A stretch of DNA of 64,000 nt from Pelomonas sp047654785. Its GTDB lineage: Bacteria; Pseudomonadota; Gammaproteobacteria; Burkholderiales; Burkholderiaceae_C. Shown here piece by piece: positions 1 through 8,898 of the stretch (within the stretch, counting starts at the first letter, position 1; each line of letters begins with the position of its first letter). The notes beneath the pieces were generated by a model. The model searched no databases. It was not told the origin of the DNA and saw only the letters and a program-made list of their open reading frames with translations. Position numbers and translations under genes: made by a program. The stretch is from contig NZ_JASGKQ010000001.1 in assembly GCF_047654785.1 (NCBI RefSeq), forward strand, positions 620,001 to 684,000, written 5' to 3'.

Positions 1-1
1 T

Positions 2-511
2 GAGGAGTACGAGCACGCCAGGAAGCGCGGCGCCAAGATCTACTGCGAGCTGGCCGGCTTCGGCATGGGCGCGGACGCCTACCACATGACCGCGCCGAAC
101 GTCGACGGCCCCAAGCGCTCGATGCGCGCGGCGCTGCGCAACGCCGGCATCAACCCGGACCAGGTCCAGTACATGAACGCGCACGGCACCTCCACGCCGC
201 TGGGCGACGTGAACGAGACCAACGCGATCAAGCTGGCCTTCGGCGACCACGCCCGGCAGATGGTCATCAGCTCGACCAAGTCCATGACCGGCCACCTGCT
301 GGGCGGCGCGGGCGGCATCGAGTCGGTGTTCACCGCGCTGGCCATCCGCGACCAGGTCGCGCCGCCGACGATCAACATCTTCAACCAGGATCCCGAGTGC
401 GACCTGGACTACTGCGCCAACGAGGCGCGGCCGATGAAGATCGACGTCGCCGCGAAGAACAACTTCGGCTTCGGCGGCACCAACGGCACGCTGATCTTCA
501 AGCGCGTCTGA
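2..511 (+). CDS. fabF: 3-oxoacyl-ACP synthase II (3' part only)
   Basis: The window opens inside this gene; about 169 C-terminal codons are present and the start is missing. The enzyme condenses malonyl-ACP with a growing acyl-ACP in fatty-acid elongation in the cytoplasm. Visible KAS motifs are the first active-site His in NAHGTSTPLGD, the second His in KSMTGHLLGGAGG and the glycine-rich C-terminal FGFGGTNGTL. The catalytic Cys lies upstream of the window. It ends 18 bp before a small membrane protein and the rpoE operon, the usual beta-proteobacterial order (acpP-fabF-rpoE). Confidence 0.97.
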   Translation, partial: EEYEHARKRGAKIYCELAGFGMGADAYHMTAPNVDGPKRSMRAALRNAGINPDQVQYMNAHGTSTPLGDVNETNAIKLAFGDHARQMVISSTKSMTGHLLGGAGGIESVFTALAIRDQVAPPTINIFNQDPECDLDYCANEARPMKIDVAAKNNFGFGGTNGTLIFKRV

Positions 512-529
512 AGACGCTGCCGCCCGGCG

Positions 530-958
530 ATGCGCCGCCGCACGCCGCCGGTCGTGGTTCGCCTCGCGCCCCAGCCGGCCGTGCAGGCCGTCGTGGCGCT
601 GCTGGCCGCGATGACGGCCGGCGGCCTCGCGGCCTGGGCGCTCGGCCACCAGCCCCAGGCCTGGCCGGCGCTGCTGGCGGTGCCGGCCGCCGCAGCCTGG
701 GCCTGGCGCGCGGCCGCCGTCGGCCCGCGCCGTTTGCGCTGGGATGGCCAGGCCTGGTGGCTGGGCCACCCCCACCGCGATGACGACGAAACCGCCGTCC
801 AGCTCACCGTGCTGATCGACCTCGACGCCTGGCTGCTGCTGCGCGCCATGCCCGGCCCGCGCTGGCTGCCGCTGTCCCGGCACCAGCAGGCGGCGCAGTG
901 GACCGCGCTGCGCGCCACGCTGTTCGCGGCGCCGCCGTCGCCCGGAGAGCCGTCGTGA
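530..958 (+). CDS. small membrane protein between fabF and rpoE, YgfX-like
   Basis: A 142-residue protein of unknown function. Two hydrophobic segments (about residues 16-37 and 44-62) are followed by a short soluble tail rich in Trp and Arg (WDGQAWWL, then RWLPLSRHQ). This topology, two adjacent membrane helices plus a small cytoplasmic domain, resembles the YgfX/CptA group, but I cannot prove homology by eye. Its TGA overlaps the GTG of rpoE by 4 nt (GTGA), so the two are probably translationally coupled. The position fabF-unknown-rpoE recurs in Burkholderiales. Confidence 0.8.
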   Translation: MRRRTPPVVVRLAPQPAVQAVVALLAAMTAGGLAAWALGHQPQAWPALLAVPAAAAWAWRAAAVGPRRLRWDGQAWWLGHPHRDDDETAVQLTVLIDLDAWLLLRAMPGPRWLPLSRHQQAAQWTALRATLFAAPPSPGEPS

Positions 959-1539
959 GCGGCGACCCCGCCGACGAGCAGCTGGTGCGCCAGGCGCAGG
1001 GCGGCAGCCGCGCGGCGTTCGACATGCTGGTGCTGAAGTACCAGCGCCGCGTCGAGCGCCTGCTGTCGCGCAGCGTGCGCGACCCCGCCGACGTGGCCGA
1101 CCTGTGCCAGGAGACCTTTTTGGCCGCCTACCGCGCGCTGCCCGGCTTCCGTGGCGAGAGCGCGTTCTACACCTGGCTGTACCGCATCGCCGTCAACATC
1201 GCCAAGCGCCATCGCGCGCGCCAGCGCCCCCTCGAATCGCTGGAGGACGGCGAGGGAACTTTCGGCACCGATGCCGCTCCAAGCGACGATGCGACCCCCG
1301 AGGCCCTGCTCGCCAACCGCCAACTGGTGCGCGGGCTGGACGAGGCGGTCCAGGCGCTGGCCGAGGACCAGCGCCGGGCGCTGCTGCTGCGAGAGGTGGA
1401 TGGCTTGAGCTACGACGAGATCGCCGACCTGATGGACTGCCCGCCGGGCACCGTGCGCTCGCGCATTTTCCGCGCGCGCGAATCCCTGTCCGCGCGGCTG
1501 CGGCCGCTGCTGGAGGGCCGGGGAGGGCGGCGCTGGTGA
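955..1539 (+). CDS. rpoE: RNA polymerase sigma-E factor (RpoE/AlgU)
   Basis: A 194-residue ECF sigma factor that directs RNA polymerase to envelope-stress promoters. Sigma region 2 is clear (DLCQETFLAAYRAL, then FYTWLYRIAVNIAKRH), followed by an acidic linker and region 4 with its helix-turn-helix (LSYDEIADLMDCPPGTVRSR). Length matches E. coli RpoE (191). The GTG at 955 is chosen because it overlaps the upstream stop (GTGA) and gives the expected N-terminus; no ATG lies nearby. The stop overlaps the rseA GTG in the same way, so sigma and anti-sigma are coupled. The inter-domain linker DNA holds a sigma-E-like promoter sequence (see 1255-1282). Confidence 0.96.
   Translation: MSGDPADEQLVRQAQGGSRAAFDMLVLKYQRRVERLLSRSVRDPADVADLCQETFLAAYRALPGFRGESAFYTWLYRIAVNIAKRHRARQRPLESLEDGEGTFGTDAAPSDDATPEALLANRQLVRGLDEAVQALAEDQRRALLLREVDGLSYDEIADLMDCPPGTVRSRIFRARESLSARLRPLLEGRGGRRW
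1255..1282 (+). promoter_or_regulatory. candidate sigma-E promoter inside rpoE
   Basis: GGAACTT at 1255-1261 matches the E. coli sigma-E -35 consensus exactly. After a 16-nt spacer, TCCAA at 1278-1282 fits the TCnnA -10. It lies in the variable linker between sigma regions 2 and 4, about 250 bp before rseA and 0.9 kb before mucD, so it could boost both during stress. A chance match in coding DNA is possible. Confidence 0.4.
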
Positions 1540-2105
1540 ACACGACGATGGACGACGACCTGCTGAACGAATCCCTGTCCGCCGTGGCCGATGGCCGCGC
1601 GACGGCCGCCGACTGGGCGCGCGTGGAGGCCGCCTGGGCGCATGACGCCGGCCTGCGCGAGCGCTGGGCGCTGTGGCACGCCGCGGGCGACGGCCTGCGC
1701 TCGGCCGACCTGCCCGCGCTGCACCGTGAGCCGCAGGCGCTGCTGGACGGGCTGCACGCGCGGATGTCGGCGCTGGCCGCGCCGCTGCCGCCCCGGCCGC
1801 GCCGCCGCGACTGGCTGGCGCCCGCGGCCGTGGCGGCCAGCTTCGTCGCGATGGCGGTCGGCTGGAGCACGCTGCGCTGGCCGTCGCCGGCGGGCGGCGA
1901 CCTCATGGCCCTGGCGACCCTGGCGCCCGCCACGGCGGCGCCGCGCACGCAGGCCCTGGTGGGCACCAGCTTCGCCCAGGCCGCCGCGGGCCGGGCCTGG
2001 CCCGGCGCCGCCACGCTGCAGGTGGTGGACTCTCACCCCGAGATCGCCGAATGGCCGCAAGGCCCGGCGCTGCCCGACGCGGCCGGGCCGGCCGCGCGCC
2101 CTTGA
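1536..2105 (+). CDS. rseA: sigma-E anti-sigma factor RseA
   Basis: A 189-residue single-pass inner-membrane protein that sequesters RpoE until regulated proteolysis frees it. The N-terminal cytoplasmic part (LLNESLSAVADGRATAADW...) has the typical RseA_N acidic helical pattern. A membrane segment follows an Arg-rich stretch (RRRDWLAPAAVAASFVAMAV, about residue 90-110), then a short Ala/Pro-rich periplasmic domain. GTG 1536 is preferred over ATG 1548 because a GGGAGGG tract ends 8 nt before it and it overlaps the rpoE stop. The periplasmic part is short. No rseB gene separates it from mucD. Confidence 0.9.
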   Translation: MNTTMDDDLLNESLSAVADGRATAADWARVEAAWAHDAGLRERWALWHAAGDGLRSADLPALHREPQALLDGLHARMSALAAPLPPRPRRRDWLAPAAVAASFVAMAVGWSTLRWPSPAGGDLMALATLAPATAAPRTQALVGTSFAQAAAGRAWPGAATLQVVDSHPEIAEWPQGPALPDAAGPAARP

Positions 2106-2170
2106 ACCCGCCGTGCGCCGACCCATCTGTCCCGTCCGCCGTCCCTCCGATTCGTTCCTGGAAAACCACT

Positions 2171-3619
2171 ATGCACGCTGAGAACCACGCCCACGCTCCC
2201 TCCCGCGCCCGCCTCGTGGCGAGCGCCGCCGCGCTGGCGCTTGCGCTGACGCTGGGCCACGCGCCCGCCACCGCGCAGGCGCGCGGCGACCTGCCGGACT
2301 TCGCCGAACTGGTCGAGCGCGTCGGCCCGGCGGTGGTCAACATCCGCACCTCCGAGAAGGTCAAGGCGGCCGAGGGCCGGGGCGAGATGAACGAGCAGAT
2401 GCAGGAGTTCCTGCGCCGCTTCGGCATCCCCGTGCCCAACCCGCGCCGCGGCGCGCCGGACGACGACGGCCCGATGCGCCGCGGCGTCGGCTCCGGCTTC
2501 ATCCTCAGCGCGGACGGCTATGTGATGACCAACGCCCACGTGGTGCAGGGCGCCGACGAAGTCATCGTCACGCTGACCGACAAGCGCGAGCTGAAGGCCA
2601 GGATCATCGGCGCCGACCAGCGCTCCGACGTGGCCGTCGTGAAGGTCGAGGCCACCGGCCTGCCGGTCGTCAAGGTCGGCGACAGCACCAAGGCCCGCGT
2701 CGGCGAATGGGTGATGGCCATCGGCTCGCCGTTCGGCCTGGAGAACACCGTGACGGCCGGCATCATCAGCGCCAAGCAGCGCGACACCGGCGACCTGTTG
2801 CCGCTGATCCAGACCGACGTGGCCATCAACCCCGGCAACTCCGGCGGCCCGCTGGTCAACCTGCGCGGCGAGGTCATCGGCATCAACTCGCAGATCTACA
2901 GCCAGAGCGGCGGCTACATGGGCATCGCCTTCGCGATCCCGATCGACGAGGCGGTGCGCGTGGCCGACCAGCTCCGCGCCGGCGGCCGCGTCGTGCGCGG
3001 CTACCTCGGCGTGCTGCCGGACGACATCACCAAGGAAGTCGCCGAGGCCATCGGCCTGGGCAAGCCGCAGGGCGCGCTGATCCGCTCCGTCGTTGCCGGC
3101 AGCCCGGCCGAGAAGGCCGGCGTCGAGGGCGGCGACGTGGTCACCAAGGTCGATGGCAAGGTGGTGGACAAGGCGGCCGACCTGCGCCGCCTCGTGGCCG
3201 CCGTGAAGCCGGGCGCCAAGACCACGCTGACCGTGTTCCGCCGCGGCGCGTACAAGGACCTGAAGGTCACGCTGGCCGAGGACGAGCGCAGCAAGGCCGT
3301 GGGCACCGCGGCCGACAAGGACCCGGCGCCTGCCGCCACCCCGAGCGCGGCGCTGGGCCTCCAGGTCTCGGAGCTGGCCGACGCGCAGCGCAAGGAACTG
3401 AAGCTGAAGTCCGGCGTCCGGGTGGACGCCGCCACCGGGGCCGCCGCCCGCGCCGGCCTGCGCGAGGGCGACCTGATCCTGGCGGTGGACAACGTGGAGG
3501 TGGCCGGCGTCAAGGCCTTCCAGGCGCAGATCGCCAAGGCGGACAAGGCCAAGGTGATCAACCTGATGGTGCGCCGCGATGACGTGGTCAGCTTCGTGCT
3601 GCTGAAGCCGGCCCGCTGA
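2171..3619 (+). CDS. mucD: periplasmic serine endoprotease DegP/MucD
   Basis: A 482-residue HtrA-family protease/chaperone for misfolded envelope proteins. A signal peptide spans residues 1 to about 37 (hydrophobic LVASAAALALALTLG, cleavage near ATAQA). The trypsin-like domain carries the triad His123 (TNAHVV), Asp153 (SDVAVVKV) and Ser224 (GNSGGPLV). Two PDZ domains follow (roughly residues 275-370 and 390-475), the DegP/MucD layout rather than the one-PDZ DegS. ATG 2171 is the only start that gives a proper signal peptide; in-frame codons upstream are arginine/proline-rich. It lies directly after rseA and is a classical sigma-E target. Confidence 0.95.
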   Translation: MHAENHAHAPSRARLVASAAALALALTLGHAPATAQARGDLPDFAELVERVGPAVVNIRTSEKVKAAEGRGEMNEQMQEFLRRFGIPVPNPRRGAPDDDGPMRRGVGSGFILSADGYVMTNAHVVQGADEVIVTLTDKRELKARIIGADQRSDVAVVKVEATGLPVVKVGDSTKARVGEWVMAIGSPFGLENTVTAGIISAKQRDTGDLLPLIQTDVAINPGNSGGPLVNLRGEVIGINSQIYSQSGGYMGIAFAIPIDEAVRVADQLRAGGRVVRGYLGVLPDDITKEVAEAIGLGKPQGALIRSVVAGSPAEKAGVEGGDVVTKVDGKVVDKAADLRRLVAAVKPGAKTTLTVFRRGAYKDLKVTLAEDERSKAVGTAADKDPAPAATPSAALGLQVSELADAQRKELKLKSGVRVDAATGAAARAGLREGDLILAVDNVEVAGVKAFQAQIAKADKAKVINLMVRRDDVVSFVLLKPAR

Positions 3620-3784
3620 GTGCCCGGCAGGGGTGGCCATCGCTTGCGGAAGTTTGCGCTGGCTCACTTCGATGCCTCGGTGCACGGCCCGGATTGTTGG
3701 CGTCGAACGCTAAAATCCGGCGCCGAAGCCCCCGGAAAGCGATGCCTGGCGATCGAATCGCCCGGCATCGCCGGCCGGTGGATT
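3620..3784. other. intergenic, start of the mucD-lepA gap
   Basis: The whole gap runs from 3620 to 4081 and contains no convincing protein gene. This first part holds the motif GCTAAAAT at 3709-3716, a -10-like hexamer (TAAAAT) without a recognisable -35, and an inverted repeat GTGGAT-TCG-ATCCAC at 3778-3792 that runs into the DnaA-box-like cluster. No terminator was found directly after mucD. Confidence 0.5.
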
Positions 3785-3819
3785 CGATCCACAGGCGATC
3801 CACAAGCATCTGTGGATAA
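3785..3819. promoter_or_regulatory. cluster of DnaA-box-like sites
   Basis: A perfect E. coli-type DnaA box lies on the minus strand at 3811-3819 (TGTGGATAA reads TTATCCACA in reverse). Two identical 7/9 matches, CGATCCACA, lie on the plus strand at 3785-3793 and 3796-3804, exactly 11 bp apart. The sites face a more A+T-rich stretch (3815-3840). This is not the main origin context (no dnaA/dnaN nearby), so a regulatory or titration role is more likely than an origin. DnaA binding is inferred from sequence only. Confidence 0.5.
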
Positions 3820-3900
3820 ACTGTGCGCAAATTCCTTGTTGGCAGCCTGCAACGGCCGGGAAACCAATGCTGGTGCGGTGTTCCGGCCGGGCCTTTTGGC

Positions 3901-3976
3901 TACAATGGAAGCCCAACAAGCAGTTGCCATACCTTTTGTTGGAAGGCGCGTCACCTCTTCGACGTGCCTTTTTTTT
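3901..3976 (+). ncRNA. putative short RNA or lepA attenuator
   Basis: A -10-like TACAAT (3901-3906; no good -35) is followed by about 65 nt that can form two hairpins. The first pairs CCAACAA (3913-3919) with TTGTTGG (3936-3942), 7 bp perfect. The second is a textbook intrinsic terminator: AGGCGCGTC (3944-3952) pairs with GACGTGCCT (3961-3969, one G-U), with an 8-nt loop and eight T residues ending at 3976. A transcript starting near 3912 would be about 65 nt and end 105 bp before lepA. It could be an independent small RNA or a premature-termination leader of lepA. I do not recognise a named family. Confidence 0.6.
3944..3976 (+). terminator. rho-independent terminator upstream of lepA
   Basis: A 9-bp stem (3944-3952 with 3961-3969, one wobble pair), 8-nt loop and a run of eight T (3969-3976). 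It is the strongest intrinsic terminator in the first 10 kb, yet it lies about 330 bp after mucD and immediately after a -10-like box, so it more likely ends a short local transcript than the mucD message. Confidence 0.8.
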
Positions 3977-4032
3977 ATCTTCGGCACGGCCCCTGGCGGG
4001 CCTTCACATCGCTGCGCGATATGAGCCTCCAA

Positions 4033-4053
4033 CGCAACGGCGAGGCCGTTGCG
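4033..4053 (+). promoter_or_regulatory. hairpin in the lepA leader
   Basis: CGCAACGGC (4033-4041) and GCCGTTGCG (4045-4053) form a perfect 9-bp stem with a GAG loop, 28 nt before the lepA ATG. Only ATTTC follows, so it is a weak terminator at best; it could influence lepA mRNA stability or translation. Confidence 0.45.
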
Positions 4054-4081
4054 ATTTCAGTCCCCGCGCGCCGCAGTCAGC

Positions 4082-5890
<1,809 letters not shown>

Positions 5891-5901
5891 CCCTCCCCCC
5901 C

Positions 5902-6895
5902 ATGCCCTTTCAATCGATGAGCGTTCTCACCGGCGTTTTGTACGCGGCCCTGGTGGCCTATCTCGGCGGCTGGTACGTCGGACGCTGGACCGGCAACTTC
6001 GCGTTGCTGCTGTTCGTGCTCACCGCGGTGACCATGCTGTACTGGCTGGCCGAGCGCTTCCACTTCGCGCCGGCCCGCCGCGCGGCCGCGCAGCGCCTGG
6101 TGGACGGCGACGCCAAGCGCCGCGAGACGCTGGCCGCGCAGGGCATCAGCCGCGTGGACGGCGACATCGAGCCCGCCCGCCAGCAACTGCTGCAGCAGCC
6201 CTGGTGGCTGGACTGGACCGCCGGCCTGTTCCCGGTGATCCTGGTCGTGTTCCTGCTGCGCTCGTTCCTGTTCGAGCCGTTCAAGATCCCGTCCGGTTCC
6301 ATGGTGCCGACGCTGCTGGTGGGCGACCTCATCCTGGTCAACAAGTTCCACTACGGCATCCGCCTGCCGGTGCTGAACAAGAAGATCATCGCCAACAACG
6401 ACGTCAAGCGCGGCGACGTGATGGTGTTCCGCTACCCCGAGGACCCCAGCACCGACTTCATCAAGCGCGTGGCCGGCATCCCGGGCGACGAGGTCAGCTA
6501 CCGCGACCAGAAGCTCTACATCAACGGCCAGCCCGTGCCGGTGCAGGCCCAGGGCAACTTCTACGACGAGGACGCCCGCGTCTACCGCCCGCGCTTCCTG
6601 GAGAGGCTGGGCGAGCGCGAGCACCAGAATCCTGGTGCAGCCCGATGCGCAGCGCTTCTTCCGCGCCGACCGCGCGGACGGCCCGTTCCCGTTCCAGGAC
6701 AACTGCCGCTACACCGTCGAGGGCGTCACCTGCAAGGTGCCGGCCGGCCACTACTTCATGCTGGGCGACAACCGTGACAACTCTCGCGATTCCCGCTTCT
6801 GGGGCTTCGTGCCGGACGAGAACATCGTCGGCCGCGCCTTCATGGTCTGGATGAATTTCGGTAACCTCAAGCGCATCGGCACCTTCTTCGACTGA
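5902..6895 (+). CDS. lepB: signal peptidase I, reading frame broken by an apparent 1-nt insertion
   Basis: An inner-membrane protease that removes signal peptides from exported proteins. The first frame (from ATG 5902) encodes two N-terminal membrane segments, a third hydrophobic segment (FPVILVVFLLRSFLFEPF) and the catalytic Ser box IPSGSMVPTLLVGD, then KRGDVMVFRYP and the Lys box FIKRVAGIPGD. At 6625-6628 the frame shifts: removing one base restores EHRILVQPDAQ and continues into the second frame, which holds the conserved C-terminal box GDNRDNSRDSRFWGFVP. Repaired, the protein is 330 residues, normal for the order. lepB is normally essential, so a sequencing error or a second lepB copy elsewhere should be considered. 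Confidence 0.9.
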
Positions 6896-6903
6896 CGCCC
6901 CCG

Positions 6904-7287
6904 ATGAACACCTGTCGCTCCCCGCTCCCGTCCGCCGCCCGCCGCCAGCAGGGCTTCACGCTGCTCGGCCTGCTGTTCTGGGGCGCCGTCATCGCCGTCG
7001 CGGCGGTGGTGGGCATGAAGGTCTTCCCCACCGTGCTGGAGTACTACACGGTGCAGAAGGTCGTGGACCGCATCGCCGCCGGCAACCCGGCCACCGTGCC
7101 GCAGGTGCGGCAGGAGTTCGACAAGGCCACCCAGGTCGAGTACTCCATCCAGAGCGTCAGGAGCAGCGACCTGGCGATCAGCAAGGACGCCAACGACCGG
7201 GTCGTCATCGAGTTCGGCTACGACAAGGAGATCGACCTCTTCGGGCCGGTCTACCTGCTGATCAAGTACCGGGGCCACTCGCGTTGA
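6904..7287 (+). CDS. DUF4845 family membrane protein
   Basis: 127 residues. The N-terminus (RRQQGFTLLGLLFWGAVIAV) looks like a type IV pilin signal: a short basic leader, then a hydrophobic helix after a Gly, but the Glu at mature position 5 is absent. A small periplasmic domain follows. DUF4845 proteins sit between lepB and rnc throughout the Betaproteobacteria; function is unknown. It starts 8 bp after lepB and is followed 25 bp later by rnc, so it is part of the lepA-acpS operon. Confidence 0.88.
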   Translation: MNTCRSPLPSAARRQQGFTLLGLLFWGAVIAVAAVVGMKVFPTVLEYYTVQKVVDRIAAGNPATVPQVRQEFDKATQVEYSIQSVRSSDLAISKDANDRVVIEFGYDKEIDLFGPVYLLIKYRGHSR

Positions 7288-7312
7288 CCGTGCCGGCGAG
7301 GCTGCCGCGACG

Positions 7313-8005
7313 ATGAGCGCCGCGCTCGACCCCCTGCAGCGCCGCCTCGGCCACCGCTTCCAGCGGCCGGACCTGCTGGCCCGCGCGCTGACCCACCGCA
7401 GCTACGGCGCCGACCACAACGAGCGCCTGGAGTTCCTCGGCGACGCGGTGCTCAGTCTGGCCGTCTCCAGCCTGCTGTACGAGCGCTACGCCGGCTCCGA
7501 CGAAGGCGACCTGACGCGCGTGCGCGCCCACCTCGTGCGCGAGGACAGCCTGTACAAGCTGGGCCTGGGCCTGGGCCTGCCGGACGTGCTGAAGATGTCC
7601 GACGGCGAAGCCCGCGGCGGCGGCGCGCAGCGCCCGTCCATCCTCGCCGACGCCGTGGAGGCCCTGCTCGGCGCCGCCTACCTGGACGGCGGCTACGACG
7701 CCGCGCTGGCCATCGTGCGCCGCCTGCTGGGCGACACCATCGCCACGGCCACCAGCGCCGGGGACTTCGCCAAGGACGCCAAGACCGCGCTGCAGGAATG
7801 GCTGCAGGCGCGCCGCATCGCCGTGCCCGGCTACCGCATCGTCGCCGCGCGCGGCCAGGCGCATGCGCAGACCTTCGAGGTCGAATGCGCGGTGCCGGCG
7901 CTGGACGTGGCCGAACGCGGCGAAGGCCGCTCGCGCCGCGCCGCCGAGCAGGCCGCCGCGCGCCGGCTGCTGGACAAACTCACCGCCGAACGAGGCACCC
8001 CATGA
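7313..8005 (+). CDS. rnc: ribonuclease III
   Basis: A 230-residue dsRNA endonuclease for rRNA and mRNA processing. The RNase III signature NERLEFLGDAVLS is present with metal-binding Glu40 and Asp44, and the second acidic cluster is in DAVEALLGAAYLDGG. A dsRNA-binding domain occupies roughly residues 155-226 (AKTALQEWLQARR, then RRAAEQAAARRLL). Length equals E. coli Rnc (226). The TGA overlaps the era ATG (ATGA). Confidence 0.97.
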   Translation: MSAALDPLQRRLGHRFQRPDLLARALTHRSYGADHNERLEFLGDAVLSLAVSSLLYERYAGSDEGDLTRVRAHLVREDSLYKLGLGLGLPDVLKMSDGEARGGGAQRPSILADAVEALLGAAYLDGGYDAALAIVRRLLGDTIATATSAGDFAKDAKTALQEWLQARRIAVPGYRIVAARGQAHAQTFEVECAVPALDVAERGEGRSRRAAEQAAARRLLDKLTAERGTP

Positions 8006-8898
8006 CCGAAACCGAAGCCCCGCAACGCTGCGGCCTCATCGCCATCGTCGGCCGGCCCAACGTCGGCAAGTCCACGCTGCTGAACGCCCTCGTCGGCCAG
8101 AAGGTCAGCATCACCTCCGACAAGGCGCAGACCACGCGCCACCGCATCACCGGCGTGCGCACCGTGGACGAGGCGCAGTTCGTGTTCGTCGACACGCCCG
8201 GCTTTCAGACCCGCCACAACGCCGCGCTGAACCGCACGCTGAACCGCACCGTGCACGGCGTGCTGGCCGACGTGGACCTGGTGCTGTTCGTCGTCGAGGC
8301 CGGCCGTTTCGGGCTGGACGACGCCAAGGTGCTGAGCCTGCTGCCCGAGGACAAGCCCGTCGTGCTGGTCGCCAACAAGCTCGACGCCGTGCGCCGCCGC
8401 GCCGAACTTGCGCCCTGGCTCAAGGGCATGGCCGAGCGGCGCAACTTCGCCGAGTTCGTGCCGCTGTCGGCCAAGAAGGCGGCCGACGTGACGCGGCTGT
8501 TCGGCATCCTCAAGCCCTACCTGCCCGAGCAGGGCTGGTTCTACGACGAGGACGCGCTGACCGACCGCAGCGAGAAATTCCTCGCCAGCGAAATCATCCG
8601 CGAGAAGCTGTTCCGGCTGACTGGCGACGAACTGCCCTACACCTCCACCGTTGTCATCGACAAATGGGAGGACGAGGGCGAGTTGCGCCGCATCAGTGCC
8701 AGCATCGTCGTCGAGCGCGACGCGCACAAGGGCATGATCATCGGCCAGGGCGGCGAGCGGCTGAAGCGCATCGGCTCCGAGTCGCGCCAGGAACTGGAGC
8801 ACCTGATGGACGGCCGCGTGTTCCTGGAGCTGTGGGTCAAGGTGCGCTCCGGCTGGGCCGACAGCGAGGAACATCTGCGCAGCTACGGCTACGAGTGA
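8002..8898 (+). CDS. era: GTPase Era, 16S rRNA assembly factor
   Basis: 298 residues. P-loop GRPNVGKS at residues 17-24, DTPGFQ (G3), NKLD (G4) and a C-terminal KH domain with the GQGGERLKRIG RNA-binding loop. Era binds the 3' end of 16S rRNA in 30S maturation. The start overlaps the rnc stop and its stop overlaps the recO GTG, so rnc-era-recO are tightly coupled. Confidence 0.97.
   Translation: MTETEAPQRCGLIAIVGRPNVGKSTLLNALVGQKVSITSDKAQTTRHRITGVRTVDEAQFVFVDTPGFQTRHNAALNRTLNRTVHGVLADVDLVLFVVEAGRFGLDDAKVLSLLPEDKPVVLVANKLDAVRRRAELAPWLKGMAERRNFAEFVPLSAKKAADVTRLFGILKPYLPEQGWFYDEDALTDRSEKFLASEIIREKLFRLTGDELPYTSTVVIDKWEDEGELRRISASIVVERDAHKGMIIGQGGERLKRIGSESRQELEHLMDGRVFLELWVKVRSGWADSEEHLRSYGYE

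Noticed and set aside
3709..3716. GCTAAAAT as a firm promoter
   Set aside because: Only the -10-like part is convincing; no -35 was found at 16-18 bp, so it was not called as a promoter feature.
3785..3840. A replication origin
   Set aside because: DnaA boxes alone are not enough: there is no dnaA, dnaN, gidA or parAB context, and the A+T-rich part is short.
5902..6895. Programmed frameshift in lepB
   Set aside because: No slippery heptamer, SD-like stimulator or stop-adjacent site is at 6620-6630, and no such regulation is known for lepB; error or mutation is simpler.
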